This document shows, in pieces, positions 1 through 12,297 of a stretch of DNA of 64,000 bases. The notes beneath the pieces are model-generated. The model was not told the DNA's origin. It did no database searches and saw only the letters and a program-made list of their open reading frames with translations. Every line of letters begins with the position of its first letter. Position 1 is the stretch's first letter. The position numbers and the translations under genes are program-made. The DNA comes from Chlorokybus atmophyticus (Eukaryota; Streptophyta; Chlorokybophyceae; Chlorokybales; Chlorokybaceae), in contig RHPI01002090.1 in assembly GCA_009103225.1 (NCBI GenBank), forward strand, positions 1,252,861 through 1,316,860, given 5' to 3'.

Positions 1-1023
1 GGGGGGGGGGGGATTTTGGAATTGTCCATATGCTATATCATACATGCGCATGTCGGTTTGTCCAGTTGTCATGTTGAGTCCCGGCTATGTTGCCATCTTT
101 GTTGCATGACTGAGCGGCAAGTGAGCTGCATTCACCTCATCATGCCAGGGAGACACGTGGCTGGGCCTTCGGGAGCTCATGCGTGCATGTGTGCACAATC
201 TCCCAGACCTGCCTGTCCGTAAGTGTTTGCATGCTGCACTGTAACTTTGCGACCTTTACTTTTGGAAGCTCGTAAGGCAGTTATGTACATAAATCTCCAA
301 AACTACCTATTGTAGGCATGCAATGTACTTGCATATGTGATAAGTGCAGCACGTTAGTTGTGCACATGCCCAATGTCACTCAGCAGGCAGCATTCCTCAA
401 CACATACCCTCATTCAACCAGCAGCAATACCGGGCATAGCCAACTCAACGACCCGTCTACTACTGCTAGCTACCCCACGTGTGTGTAAAGCTAAAGAATG
501 CAACATGCAATGTGCCACACGCACGCGCATGATGGGCACTTTGGTGTCGCAGCTGACATTTACTTGATACAATAAGCTTAATAATGGTGTCAACGCATCC
601 CACTGGCACAGGTCAGATGTTGTGGTCCAGAGAACATGTTTATCTGCCATACTCGCATTGCATTCGGCTTCTTCGCGCCTGAAGGTGAAGGCATGGCAGC
701 AAAGTTAGGGCGCAGCACGAGGTGGCAGCAGTGAGTTGTTAGCAAGCTGGGGGTTTGGGTAGGCACATGGGTGTCCAGACATCGGCTGCTCCTGCCGTTG
801 TCCAGTGATCAGCTTAGCACAGGGCATTGCTTCATCTGTGCAGCATCCTCCTCACTCGAGTGCAGGTTACGGTGTGCATATTTGAACTTTGCTTGGCGTC
901 AACCAGGCCAAATGCTGACTGCTGACCAGCAAACCTGCCCATGGGTTGTTTGCACAGTCACGCAACCAGGCAAGCAAAAGCCAGACTGCAAATCTACACA
1001 GGACCACCAAATGTTATTGAGGC
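1..1023. other. intergenic, 3' flank of eIF3e
   Basis: The window opens with a run of 12 G. The rest holds only short, non-homologous open frames on both strands. I see no gene here; the right edge is the 3' flank of the eIF3e gene. Confidence 0.5.
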
Positions 1024-3275
1024 TCAAGCTACTCTCTGCTGTGCAAGAGTTGCTGCCAAAGAATATGTCCTGAACGTCAGATTCTCAGTCTTCTCGACAA
1101 TTTGCTCGTAACTGCACAACAGTACATCAGTCAGCCGACACCAGACCACTTGGACGACACCAAACAAGGCACCCCTTACATGTTCGGGTAGGTGGTGCCC
1201 ATGATCACAGTGCCAGCTTTTGAATCAATCTTCGCATCCAGTCGCGCATTGCGTATGAGGTTCACGACCCATCGCTCTGCTGACTCGTGATCCATGTCCA
1301 ACTTCTCTGCCAACATCCTGCACAAACAGCACAAGGCCACGTGAACAATGGCCGATGCGCCCTAGTGTTGTAAATTGCAGCATCCACTTCCACTCACTTG
1401 ATATCGATGCACTGGTGTATCCTGCAGTAAGTCTCGAACACAAAGAGCCGCGCATTCTCCATGAACTCCTCGCGGTAGCCATTGAGGAAAAAGTCGTTCC
1501 TCAACAACTGCGCCACAAAGCACCATGATGATGTCGTAGAAAACCCATGACTTAAAGACGCAGCGCGACGCAAGAATTCAAACATGCGCAATGTCACCCT
1601 GCTCACCTCATCGCATTCCCGCAGTTTCTGCTGTGCACCTTCAAAGTCGTAATCTACAAACAGGCACTCCACAAAATCTGTCACTGGATCGCGATAAGAA
1701 AAGTGCTCTTGCTGGATCACCCGCACCAGGTCTTTGAGAACATTCCTTTTCCGCTTGTTAATCAAAACCGCCACCGCCAGATACCTCAACAGGTGGTGTG
1801 CGTTCGTCTGAATGGCATTCAAATACCTGAAGGACAATGCTAGTGTCGCTGACAGTTCTGATGGATGTGACCAATGCTCACAAGAACTGTGCAAGGCACC
1901 GCCCTACCTGTCAGCAAAGAAGAGGTCGATGATGCCATTGCGGCCATTGTCATGGTTGAAAAACACGAACAAACTCCAGTGCAACAGCCACGTCCTTTGC
2001 TGCAACTGGTTTAGCGGAGATGCAAAGTTCTGTGGACATGGACAATGTGGTCAGGGAGGTGGGCCATGTGGACCAAAGAATGTCATGCGGTAGCTGCTGC
2101 TCAAGAATAAAGCATTTGCACATGCATGCGCATCAACAATAGGAGCTGTCCCTGTACCTTAGCATCAATTGCCTCCTTCAACCTGTTCATGTCATCCAAA
2201 GCGTTGTCCCAGTTGTGCATAAGGATCTCAGCGCCAAACTTGCCCCAGAGTGCGCTAAAACTGGCATCAGGGTTGTTGCAGAGCGTGCGGTAGTGGTAGA
2301 GAAACTCAGCAGCAGCTGAATAGTTACCACAATCGTACTGAAATTTTGCGTTATGGTAGAGCGACTCAATCTCTTCTGTGCCAATCTGCACACAGGCACG
2401 ATGATCTCATTCAGCTGCGGGCCACGCACACAGGAGCAAGCAAGAGAGGATGCGCACCTCGTACTGTTCCCGTAGGAAATGCAAGTTCCACTGCTTGTCT
2501 GGTCGCAGCTGCGACACCAGCTGCGGGTTGGACAAGAACTCCACCAGCTTCTTGGCTGCTTCTTGCAATTCGCCAAGCCGTGCTACGACGGCTGCGCGCT
2601 GTTCCTTCATTTCTGCAATGCCACCACAAAGGTGTAACAGTGCTTGCGCGCATGCAGGTTACAGCATTCCCCATTTGGACGCCACGGTGGCAACCAACTG
2701 CTGAGTCTCAGACGTCTTACCTTCGGGAACCTCTTCCGTATTGTGCAGCACTTTGTGAATTTCTGTGGCAAAGTCAACCATGTTTGTTTTTTGCAGTAGA
2801 TCCAGCTTGGCTTTCATGATCTCCTCGTCGGGATAGATCTGCGCACATGCAATCAGTACATTGTCATTTTGAATGCCAGCAGTCAACAGTCACATACTAC
2901 GACAAGTCGACAATGGTGTGCAACTCAACTGTGAAAGGCAAATCTAGCTTTTACAAGCGCTACCATGCATGCATGCCAGGTAGCAATGGTTAACATACGT
3001 GCTCGTTGTAACCTAGTAGCACTCCAACACATATGCCAAGCATAAATCTTCAACCCAAACTACTACATGAACTGTGTTTGACGCAAGACAGCCGCGGGCA
3101 TGTACTTACTGATGTCAAAGCTGCTGCTAAAGCAAGACTGTGTACACTAATACAACATGCACTGCACACAGACAAACAAAATCACCTGCTGCTCCTGTAC
3201 AAACTCCAGAAGCGGAAACACAAGATGGCGGTCCAGGTACCCGCCAACTGTGTGGGTAAGATCGTACTTCGCCAT
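1024..3275 (-). CDS. EIF3E: eukaryotic translation initiation factor 3 subunit e (nine exons)
   Basis: Subunit e of the eIF3 complex, a PCI-domain scaffold that helps recruit mRNA and the 43S complex in the cytoplasm. Exons read 3275-3186, 2838-2721, 2612-2458, 2385-2158, 2029-1908, 1826-1607, 1507-1398, 1317-1180 and 1111-1024. They join in frame to 422 residues and a TGA stop, close to the usual 440. Family hallmarks are visible in order: the N-terminal [13 protein letters not shown] block, [26 protein letters not shown], then the PCI part with [27 protein letters not shown] and [17 protein letters not shown]. The last two exons give [11 protein letters not shown], as in plant eIF3e. The ATG is the first in the block and lies 473 bp from the divergent carbonic anhydrase start. 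No defects seen. Confidence 0.97.
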
Positions 3276-3748
3276 CGCTCTCCTTCAACCAATGCCGCCT
3301 AGCTTAGCGTGTAATACCCTCAACTACACCCCGACGCAGACGTCCAGCCCTGAGGACGATGAGCAGCACCACACGGCGGCGGCGGAGGCGGCGGCGGAGG
3401 CCACTGTCTCGCCCAGCAACCCTAACCCTAAAATTGCATCGCCAACAAACCCTAAAGCGGCGGCCCTGTACGTCGCTGCACACTTAATATGTCAGTGACC
3501 ATCATTTGTTGCGCAGCGTTGTACTGTGGATGGAGGCCAGGTGGCGATTAGGGTTTGGAGATTAGGGTTCGGTTTGGCCTGGGCGGGCGGTGAGGAGGGC
3601 GGTGGTGTGGGCGGCGGCGACGGCGGCGGCGGAGGCCGCGTGCAGGGCATCGCCTGCCCTGCATGTGCATTGCACCAACGTGAAAAGCTAGCTAGATTGA
3701 ATAGGGTCCGTTTGTGTGTCTGAGGGGCGGTGTGAGAGCGACGGCGCC
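3276..3748. promoter_or_regulatory. bidirectional promoter with telo-box motifs
   Basis: This 473-bp gap separates the divergent start codons of eIF3e and gamma carbonic anhydrase. It contains AACCCTAACCCTAAAA near 3419, AACCCTAAAG near 3449, and TTAGGGTTTGG / TTAGGGTTCGG near 3547 and 3562. These match the plant telo-box (AAACCCTAA) found upstream of translation and ribosomal genes. The rest is GC-rich with GGC-type trinucleotides. Promoter function is inferred from position. Confidence 0.6.
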
Positions 3749-5191
3749 ATGGCGGGCATCGGCAGGGCGCTGTACAGTGTGGGGTTCTGGGTGCGGGAGA
3801 CAGGGCAGGCTCTGGACCGTCTGGGTTGCCGTATGCAAGGAAAATACGCTTTCAAAGAAGAACGTGCGTACCCGTATGCTGTTGTTCTAATAACTCGCAG
3901 ATCTGTAAAAGCCACACTAGAGCTTGATGGAAAAGAACTTGGTTGCAAAACTGATGGGTGACAGGTTAGTCTGCATGTTCTTCAGTACTGCAATACTGTA
4001 GGCATTGTGGTCATTTGTAACTGTTTACAGCAGCGCAGGGTCGCTTCTTGACAAGCACATTGCACTCAACACAAATGCACCATGCTTAGTGGCGTGCTGG
4101 TTGCTCAAGGCTAGTCATGGTTGCTCTGTATGCAACAGCTCACATGGTTTCAATCATTAGGGCACTTACCGTTTGTGTTGAATGCGCAATATTCTACTGC
4201 GGATCGTTGCTGAGTGCATACATATACGTGCTCATGTCGCACACTGATTGTGTAATTTGCAGTATCACGGCATCGAACAATTATGAATCTCTTCGATCAA
4301 AAGCCAGTTGTACCCAAAGACGCGTTCGTGGCTCCCAACGCAGCGGTCATTGGCGATGTCAGCATTGGCGCAAAGTCTTCTGTTTGGTATGGATGCGTGC
4401 TGCGAGGTACGCTTGGGTTTTTTGCCTCAGCCCTGAAGTAGGAGTCATACGCAGATCTCCAAATAACGCCACTATTCCTTCACACAGGTGATGTAAACAA
4501 AATCACAGTTGGCAGCGAATCCAACATACAGGATGGCACTATTGTTCACGTAGCGAAGAACAGCATCGGCGGGCAGGTTCTGCCCACCATCATTGGCAAC
4601 AAAGTCACTGTTGGTAAGCACGCTGCTCTTGCTGTTTTGACTGTTGAAGCTTGATGTGTTGGCTTATTCCACCCCTTTGTACGTCAGGCCACAATGCCAT
4701 CCTGCATGCATGCAAGTTGGAGGATGAGAGCTTCGTAGGTATGGGCGCCACAGTATGCGATGGAGCGGTTGTGGAGAAGGGTGCCATGGTCGCGGCTGGG
4801 GCCCTTGTTAAGCCCGGCACACGTGTTCCAACTGGTCAGGTGAGGCCACCTCAGACTGACAGTCACAGACCAATCCATTTGTATGCTGCCGTCCTGTCGT
4901 TTTCAAAGCCCATACTGGTTGCTCTGGACATATTCATTGCAGATTTGGGGCGGCAATCCGGCAAGGTTGCTGCGAGAGTTGTCATCTGCGGAGTCCGCAT
5001 TCATTGCCACATCGGCAGAGAAGTATGCAGAGCTCGCTACACGGCATCTTGCTGAGACCAGCAAAAGCTTTGAGGAGATTGAAGAAGACAAGGCTATCAG
5101 AGAAGACAAGTTGGAGCGGGAGGAGGAAGAAGATATTGCCACGGCCATTGAAAGAACTGAGGCCTTGGCAGAAGCTACCAAGAAAAACTAG
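3749..5191 (+). CDS. gamma carbonic anhydrase (mitochondrial complex I type, five exons)
   Basis: Gamma-class carbonic anhydrase with a left-handed beta-helix. In green plants these proteins form the membrane-bound matrix arm of mitochondrial complex I. Exons 3749-3863, 4263-4406, 4488-4613, 4688-4839 and 4943-5191 give 261 residues ending in TAG. Family blocks are clear: N-terminal GQALDRLGCRMQGK, LSRHRTIMNLFDQKPVV, SVWYGCVLRGDVNKITVG, VHVAK and GHNAILHAC, then MVAAGALVKPGTRVP and IWGGNPARLLREL. The three zinc-ligand histidines (VHVAK, GHN and LHAC) are present. The C terminus is acidic and coiled and lacks the longer plant tail. Shares a divergent promoter with eIF3e. Confidence 0.95.
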
Positions 5192-5746
5192 GAGGGGACA
5201 CACGTATGGTTGTTGTTGTCAAAGTCACGAATCTGATTCGGCCCGCTGGCTCTAGTTGGTGGTCAATGCCACCTATTGTACCGGGTTAGTGCTGAATGAT
5301 TGGCCTTGCACATGCAGTCAGGCTTGTGTGCACAGCATGTGCTGCAGCAGCTCACGTGCATGGAAGCTTCATCGCGCTTATGTGAAACTGGGTCCACATT
5401 GGTGTATGGTCGATAGATACCTGTACGCCTGGACCATTATATACAGGTGTGTAATATGTTGGCATCGAGCTCCGATGCTGAGACACATGAGTGTGACACT
5501 GAACGAAGTTAATCTCACAACACAGACTTGGGTTGCATGCCAACGTATGGCTGCAATCAAGCTCTTGCCTCACGTGCACAACCATTCAGAGTAATGTTGC
5601 ATAACTGCATTTGTACGCAGCTTGTCACTTGGGCAGAGTGCCTGGTATGGCTGACATAATGCAGGCTAAGTACTGCATAACAACACCCATCACATCATCA
5701 TCAGGCGATCCTGTCTCGTAATCAAACTAGTGAATGTGCACATAGT
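5192..5746. other. convergent 3' intergenic region
   Basis: Lies between the convergent ends of the carbonic anhydrase and exonuclease genes. It holds only short overlapping frames with no recognisable protein, and presumably carries both 3' UTRs. Confidence 0.5.
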
Positions 5747-7516
5747 TTATAAGACAGGAGCAAGCTTCAACGCCGTCCACAAAGACTCGAATGTCTTGGA
5801 GACTCGTACCAACTCAAATTCTTCAAGTTTGGACAGGGCAGCTGACCTATGCCGGGGCACTTTGAGCCGCAAGTCCTCGAACTCTGGCAGCATGGAAGGA
5901 GGCAATGTCATGTGAAGCTTGAGAACTTCTCTGCTACGCAGTGCTTCATCTCTGCCCGCAGTCAGCTTTTCTCTTACACCCTTCAACAGACAACAACCAT
6001 CAACCCTGCAAGCAAACACGTGCGTACGCAGCTTGCCTCAGTAGCTGGTCTGACTCTCACCTTGGCAGAAACCTCGTCCAGCCGCGCTAACAAGCTGTCA
6101 AGACTGCCAAACTCCTTAATCAAGCGCAGTGCTGTGATGCGACCTACGCCAGCAACGCCTTTTATGTTATCTGCAGGATCTCCGGCCAACGCTTTCATAT
6201 CCACGTGCTGCTCAGGCCGCAAACCGTCAAACTCTGCAAGGAAGTCGTCGCGGCAGTAGGATGTGTGTCGACCGGAGTAGCGACCCTTCATGGTTTTGAG
6301 AACGGTCACATTATCGTCGTCCAACAACTGGTAGAAGTCGCTGTCACTGGACGCGATGTACACGTGGTAATTGGGCTTTGCAATGGTGGTGAGGCCTTAT
6401 CAAAAGTCAGTGTCAGCGCTGCTGCAACATCACCACAACAGCCCACCATGCGAGCACCTTGCATGGAGCATATAAACAAAGCTGATGCTTACTTCCAATG
6501 ATGTCGTCCGCTTCTATCCCCGGGTACTCCAAGCAGCAGATGTCCATGGCACTCAGTATGTCACGAACATATGGTCCAGCTTCATTGACTGAGGTTGGTG
6601 ACTTTGGGCGATTTGCTTTGTAATCCTTGTAGATACTGTATCGAAAGTTCTTCACTGCACGCAATAAACACGCTAAGGATGGACAACATTGGGAGGTCAG
6701 GCCTTGCATTGCAAACAATATCAAAATCTTCTTTTGTTGATGCTACTGTACTAAAGCTGAGCGAAAGACAGGTTCAGCTTACCACTCTCACTTACAGAGG
6801 GCTCCAATCCCGACCGTGTTGGGTTCCCACCTGCACAAGTTGAGTACTCAATGCAGGCTAACTCCTGCCTCCATCGCTGAGACATCGTGATGACTCTTAT
6901 GCACAAGCAGCAAGCAAGCATGCGTCACCTCCAGCATCAAACACAACCTGCCAGGCACAGCTTGTGTAAATGGCAAACTGGCAGTGCTTAACAAGCCTAA
7001 GAGAGACCTTATACTACACTGATGCTTACCGCTACATGTGTAGGCTTCAGTTGCAAAAGCGTCAACAACTGCCAACATGAAGTAATACATTGTTATTTTA
7101 CACAAAAAAAGGCACTGCACACGCCTCTTCAGCATTGAAACATAAGCACAATCCGCATCAAGCATACGCTGGACAAGAAGCCGTGGATGACGCTTGTGTT
7201 CAAGCCGCTTGTTGTCTGCAGAGCCGGCGCACCTGTAAAGCAGACCCAACATGTAAACCTGGCCATACCTTGATCACAGAAACATTTGCACACAATGGTA
7301 GCGTGTAGCATGCACACCAGAGTGGTAGGTCTTATGCAGGATGTAGCTGGCATCAACCAGAAGCAAGGAGCCTTCAGGTCCATGAGTTAGTTTTGAGACC
7401 GGAACTTGTGGAGCAGCTGCAGGGGCCAACGAGCTGTCGGAGGTGGAAGGTGCAACCTCGAGCGGGACAGCGAGCTGGGTTTTCTTAGGGCGCGGGGTAC
7501 GGGCAGCAGCTGAAGC
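5747..7516 (-). CDS. organellar-type 5'-3' exonuclease (FEN/PolI exonuclease fold), 5' exon(s) not resolved
   Basis: Stand-alone 5'-3' exonuclease like the domain of bacterial DNA polymerase I and the plant organellar exonucleases (OEX). Exons 7516-7318, 7232-7168, 7068-7030, 6947-6929, 6654-6493, 6395-6061 and 5980-5747 join in frame to 350 residues and TAA. In order: LLLVDASYILHKTYHSG, LQLKPTHVAVVFDAG, FRYSIYKDYKANRP, EYPGIEADDIIG, YIASSDSDFYQLL, then the helix-hairpin-helix segment ALAGDPADNIKGVAGVGRITA. The metal-binding acidic residues of VDAS, VFDAG, EADD and SSDSDF are kept. One exon is only 19 nt. The first listed exon starts at an acceptor with a Pro/Ala/Lys-rich leader, so a transit peptide exon must lie upstream. 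Confidence 0.9.
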
Positions 7517-8784
7517 CTGACAAAACCGAACAGGATGCCACCTCTGCGAGACAGCTGCTCATTGATGTTTGAGGGCTGCATGTTGTGAACCAGACATGCA
7601 TTCCATGATGTTGCAAGCCAAGCTAGCCAACATTGAGGTGTTGTTCGACCTGTGTGCTGCGTGCGCATGTCTGGTTGTTGAGCCACAGTTGTTTACTTAA
7701 GTATTGAGAATAGGGCTTGGCAGCCCAACATGCTGCAGCCACGTGCCGCAACAGCACGGTTGTCGTGGGCAGCATGTCGGGTGCAGCGCCAGGCAGCTGT
7801 ATGTTACACAATCCTTGCTTTGCCAACGCTGTCCTGCATACAGACATAGCTTCTGAGTGCACCGCTGCCTTCATCGTGCTTCTGCTTTGCTGCCAACATT
7901 CGCTCACACCGTCGTTGTACAAAACTGCATGCAATGCTGCAAGCACTAACAACCAGTGGCCCGACCCGCACTGCAAACAACAGCATGCCCAGGCACACCT
8001 AATGACACGAGACGTGAAGGTGAACACCTGCAAACAGCACCGCAATCTCATGATCCATAGCTAACGAGTACTGTGAAGCCCTATTGCTTTAACGAGAGAA
8101 CACTAGCTTGGCAAACATGTAGGTTATCGAATTCAAGCCAGTAGCTCAAAGATGAACGGTGATCAGTTAAGTCTGCTTTCCACAACACAGTTACCTTCTT
8201 AGTTGCTGTGCCGAGCACCACTTCACACAGTCACCTCATCATACGCAGATGTTTTGATCTGCTTTACGCAGCGACAGAGTTGCTATATCGCTAAGCCTGC
8301 CCACCTCTTCCGCTGTCGCCCACTGTGCATGCGCCATGTCATGTCAGTCCCACACACACGCGCTTGCAACCTCAGAACTAGGCAATTGCTTGGCGGCACA
8401 TGCGACGACGTGCACTACACGAACAAAGGCGAGAACAACAACAACAACAACGACAACAACGACAACAACGACAACAGGCATGCGTACATCCGCGCTGACA
8501 CCACGACCGCTGCCGCCTCGATCCACCGCCTGGGCTCCAACTGAGGAGACAAAACATTTTACGATTGTTCTACGCTAAGGCATGTGTGGGCGTGAAGTCT
8601 GGCTCCGGCGGCAGCGGCAGGCGGTGAAGCAGCTGGTGGCTGCGCACAAGGGAGACGAGCGCAAGGAAGGAGAGCTGCTTGGGCGTCAGCTGAGCCGGTG
8701 TTGGACTAGCTAAGTTTACTCCAACTTAGGCCACGGACCAGTCACTCAGCTTGTTGCGAGCAACGGGAGCGTTGGGTTTATAAC
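7517..8784. other. 5' region between exonuclease and EMC7
   Basis: Should contain the unplaced first exon of the exonuclease and the EMC7 promoter. A 142-codon frame on the minus strand (8051-7623) could be exonic but shows no homology. At 8570-8700 both strands are open: minus reads LTPKQLSFLALVSLVRSHQL without a clear ATG, plus has a 42-codon ATG frame at 8581. A short (AAC)n run lies at 8435-8476. No product can be assigned. Confidence 0.35.
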
Positions 8785-10398
8785 ATGGAGAAGGCGTTGT
8801 GCTTAGCCGCCTGCTACTGCTTGAGCTTGCTTGCCGCCGTAACCGCGAGGTGAGTGGGGCAAGTCGGTGGTCTTGCAAATGGGTGGTAGTTGGTTTGTGT
8901 GGCAGGGGCACGCCGTGTGATGCTTCAAACGATGTTGTGCTCGTTGTGGAAGGTTGATTGTTTCGTCCCTATAAACATTGCTGTCGACTAGCTGCATTAG
9001 CTTCATCCACGCAGCAATGTCGATAGTTTGTGCTTGCTGCCGCCTTCACGAGTTGATTGCATTGTTTTGGCGTATCTAGAGTTGTGCTTGCGTGCTGCTT
9101 TGACTGCTTTTTGAGACTAAGAAAAGCATCGCCTAGAGTAAGTGGATGCAATACATTTGACGTTGTTTGGCGCTCGCCTGGCAAGACTTGCATAGCATGC
9201 TTGCGTGTGGCCAATTTGCTTGTAGTTCAGCATGGCCTTTGCCGGGTTATGAGCACTGCAACCAACATTTTGACAAAATGTTGGCATTGATGTCCTTCGC
9301 ATCGAGCAGTTGCACGGGCATGGTTTTGGAAAGCAACTGACCATGCTCCTCGCATAGCGACATTGCAGTGCCTCAGCAAGCTACAGAGAAAGCCACCAAT
9401 ATTGAAGGCCGCATCGTGCTTCATGGTGAGTCGCGTGCGCCTGCCTTTGGTGGTATGCGGTCAACTGTGCGCAGTAGTGTGGCGCATGCACCATGACGCA
9501 AAGCTGCTTTCTGCGCAGGAACAACGCTTGGACCGTCTGAGGTGCGCTTGCTGCTGAATGGTGGACAGCAAGTTGCTTACGTCAAGGAAGACGGGTCGTT
9601 CACTTTGTATCCAGCACTTTGCCATTTTTGCAATGTGCTTGGCGTTGATCATGCTGCAGCATCCACGTTTGTGTTGTATGCAGTCGAGTGTGTTTTAGTG
9701 TTGCAAGCCTGATCTGTCAAACTTTCAACGCTTGTGAAACCTTGACTGAATGTCAGTCTGAGCATCCCTCCTGGTACTTACCTGATGGAAGCTGTTGCTA
9801 TTGGCTATATTTACCCTGCGGTGAGTGTCAACCTGTTGGTTACTTTCTCAGTGCTTTTGGTGGTCATGCATGCGGAGCACCTGCTGTTATTGTCGTGTAC
9901 GACCCCTGCTCACACATTTTGGTGTCACTCAGTTGCGAGTGGATGTAAGTGCGCGGGTGCCCGGCAAGGTGCAAGTTGCCTACGCAGAAGAACCACAGCG
10001 CATTCTATCATACCCAATTGTGTTGGAGCACATCAAACAAATCTCGTTCTTTGAGGTGATACAATGCTGGGTTTTGCCTGTGACATCCGCCCTGCTTTCA
10101 ACACGCCTGGTTATGACATGCCTGGTTCCTTGCAGAAAAGGGAAGAGTTCAATCCTGCATCACTGCTGCGCCAACCAGCTGTCATCATGATGTTGTTGAC
10201 GCTTGGTGCTGTCTTCCTCATTCCCAAGATGATGGAGAGCATTGGTAAGCAGTGCACTGCCAATTTGCCAACCTTTGTTTGCATACTTGAGCCAACACTG
10301 TTTTTCGTGCAGACCCGGAAGAGATGAAGAAAGTGCAACAGGATATGGCACAGACGCAAGCGAACAACCCGCTCTCTCGGTTTTTGACACCGCAGTAG
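8785..10398 (+). CDS. EMC7: ER membrane protein complex subunit 7 (eight exons)
   Basis: EMC7, a luminal beta-sandwich subunit of the ER membrane protein insertase complex. Exons 8785-8849, 8906-8952, 9369-9425, 9519-9606, 9757-9820, 9933-10055, 10136-10244 and 10313-10398 keep frame to 212 residues and TAG. It begins with a signal peptide (MEKALCLAACYCLSLLAAVTA). The family core follows: IEGRIVLHGTTLGPSEVRLLL, SIPPGTYLMEA, LRVDV. One C-terminal membrane segment (VIMMLLTLGAVFLIPKMM) is followed by DPEEMKKVQQDM. The short 47-nt second exon was chosen because it is the only acceptor/donor pair that restores phase between the signal peptide and the core. Confidence 0.92.
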
Positions 10399-12297
10399 GC
10401 AGTGTCCAGCGTGTGCCTAGCTAAGAAGTAGCCGTCTCAGTTGTTGCGTTGCAAGGCAGCATCATCAGAGGTGTGAGTTGGGTCTTGCAGACATGTCATA
10501 GCTGTCACAGCATGCAGATGCAGCACTTTGAATTCGTGGGTCGGCAGGCGGNNNNNNNNNNNNNNNNNNNNNNNNNNNNNNNNNNNNNNNNNNNNNNNNN
10601 NNNNNNNNNNNNNNNNNNNNNNNNNNNNNNNNNNNNNNNNNNNNNNNNNNNNNNNNNNNNNNNNNNNNNNNNNNNNNNNNNNNNNNNNNNNNNNNNNNNN
10701 NNNNNNNNNNNNNNNNNNNNNNNNNNNNNNNNNNNNNNNNNNNNNNNNNNNNNNNNNNNNNNNNNNNNNNNNNNNNNNNNNNNNNNNNNNNNNNNNNNNN
10801 NNNNNNNNNNNNNNNNNNNNNNNNNNNNNNNNNNNNNNNNNNNNNNNNNNNNNNNNNNNNNNNNNNNNNGGGGGGCAGCAAAGAAGCACACATGGTGGGT
10901 GGTGAGATGCTTGAGCTTGCACCTTTGTTGTGCCTGGACGGCTGTGCACGCTTTGTGCATGCAATGTAGCATTTTGTGGCGTCTCAGCTTTGATTTGATT
11001 GATGCTTGCTGATCGCCTCGAGTGACAAGACCGGTCCCCAATCATTGATGTTGGACAATGACGTTGGCATCAGGGATTGATGTTAAGGGCAACAAGAGGC
11101 ATGTCTACCAAGTGCTTATGATACACTGCGCACTGCAGATTTACTTGCTTGAAACATAGGCTCAAACTGATGTGGTATGGTCTGGTTGCTCATCACAAGT
11201 TTCCATGTCCCAGCAGCAATTCGTTGTGATCATGATCATTGAAACCCTTTCTGGTTCGCGTAATGTTCAATGTGCGCGAATGTCGTGCATGCTGCTGGTG
11301 GTTGTGTCCGGGCCTGACCTTTCTTCTCCCTCCCGCTCTGCAGGCTGACCTGCTGCCTTGCCTGCTGTCCCACCCTGCTTGCTACTGCATCGGCTTGAGG
11401 GTCTAGGGTCTATTGTGTTGGTGTCGTCATAGGTGTAACTCTGTCTTAGCCCCCATTTGATCTTGTGTTTGCTTGCTGACTGGCTGGTGCACGGCTCCAT
11501 ATACTATTCTTGGAAGTTTGCTACATGCAGCTCTTGTGTGTTATGTATAAATTCTTGTGTGTTATGTATGAGTTAACATAACATACCTGATTTTTGACAT
11601 TTATATCCCTCCTTACATCTTGGAGCCTTTGATGCAAAAGCTTGAATCATCAATAAGTTGTTACGACATCTGTGGCAATCAATCATCGCAAAAGCTGTCG
11701 CGTTTTTCAACCTGCAAAATTCCAGTTAACATCCTATGGACCAAGCAGACTGTAAAGTTTCAGTATGTGTCGTGTATTGCAATAATCTTTCGCATTGTAT
11801 TTCACCATGTGGGACAGCTGACTCAGCTGAGATGTTCCACTCTTTCCAGTATGTTAAATCCGGTAACACATTCCATTTCTCACGCTGAAAATGAATTGGA
11901 AGGAAGTTCCAGCTGCTGACACGCAGGCACAGGTCTGGCGCCAAAACGTTTCCGCAGACGAGACGCGGGCAACCGTATCCCGGTCACTCTGCGAGGCACA
12001 CCCCGCCCCGTACCGCGTTACGCAGCTGATCGCGGGCAGCAGTGTGCAGTAAATCCTACGGCGCCATAAATCATCACATCACGACCAAAGTGCTGCAAGC
12101 TGCCTCATCTCAGCGGCGGTTGAGCAGCGTCGGCGGCGGAGGTGCTGGTGTGGTAGTTGTTGCGGGGCTTGTGCTCGTCCGTGGAGTCAGGTTCTGAGGC
12201 GTCGTGAGGGCGAGTCTTCTCCGCGCGTTGCGCCGAGGCTTAGCCTGCGAGAGTTTGAGTGCTGCTGCTGCTTGCTGACCTAGGGCGCCTGCCAGCC
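10399..12297. other. intergenic with assembly gap
   Basis: Contains an unsequenced run (10552-10869) and about 1.4 kb of sequence with no recognisable coding segment. The last 350 bp are GC-rich and form the SKP1 upstream region. Confidence 0.5.
10552..10869. other. assembly gap (N run) with G-rich flanks
   Basis: 318 N. The right flank begins GGGGGG and the left flank ends GGCGG, so a G homopolymer probably stopped sequencing here. Confidence 0.9.

Noticed and set aside
6789-6840. Candidate exonuclease exon after the acceptor in 6800-6840
   Set aside because: It does not fit the phase; skipping it joins VVFDAG to VKNFRYS exactly.
10437-11045. Long frames across the N gap
   Set aside because: Made of unknown residues.
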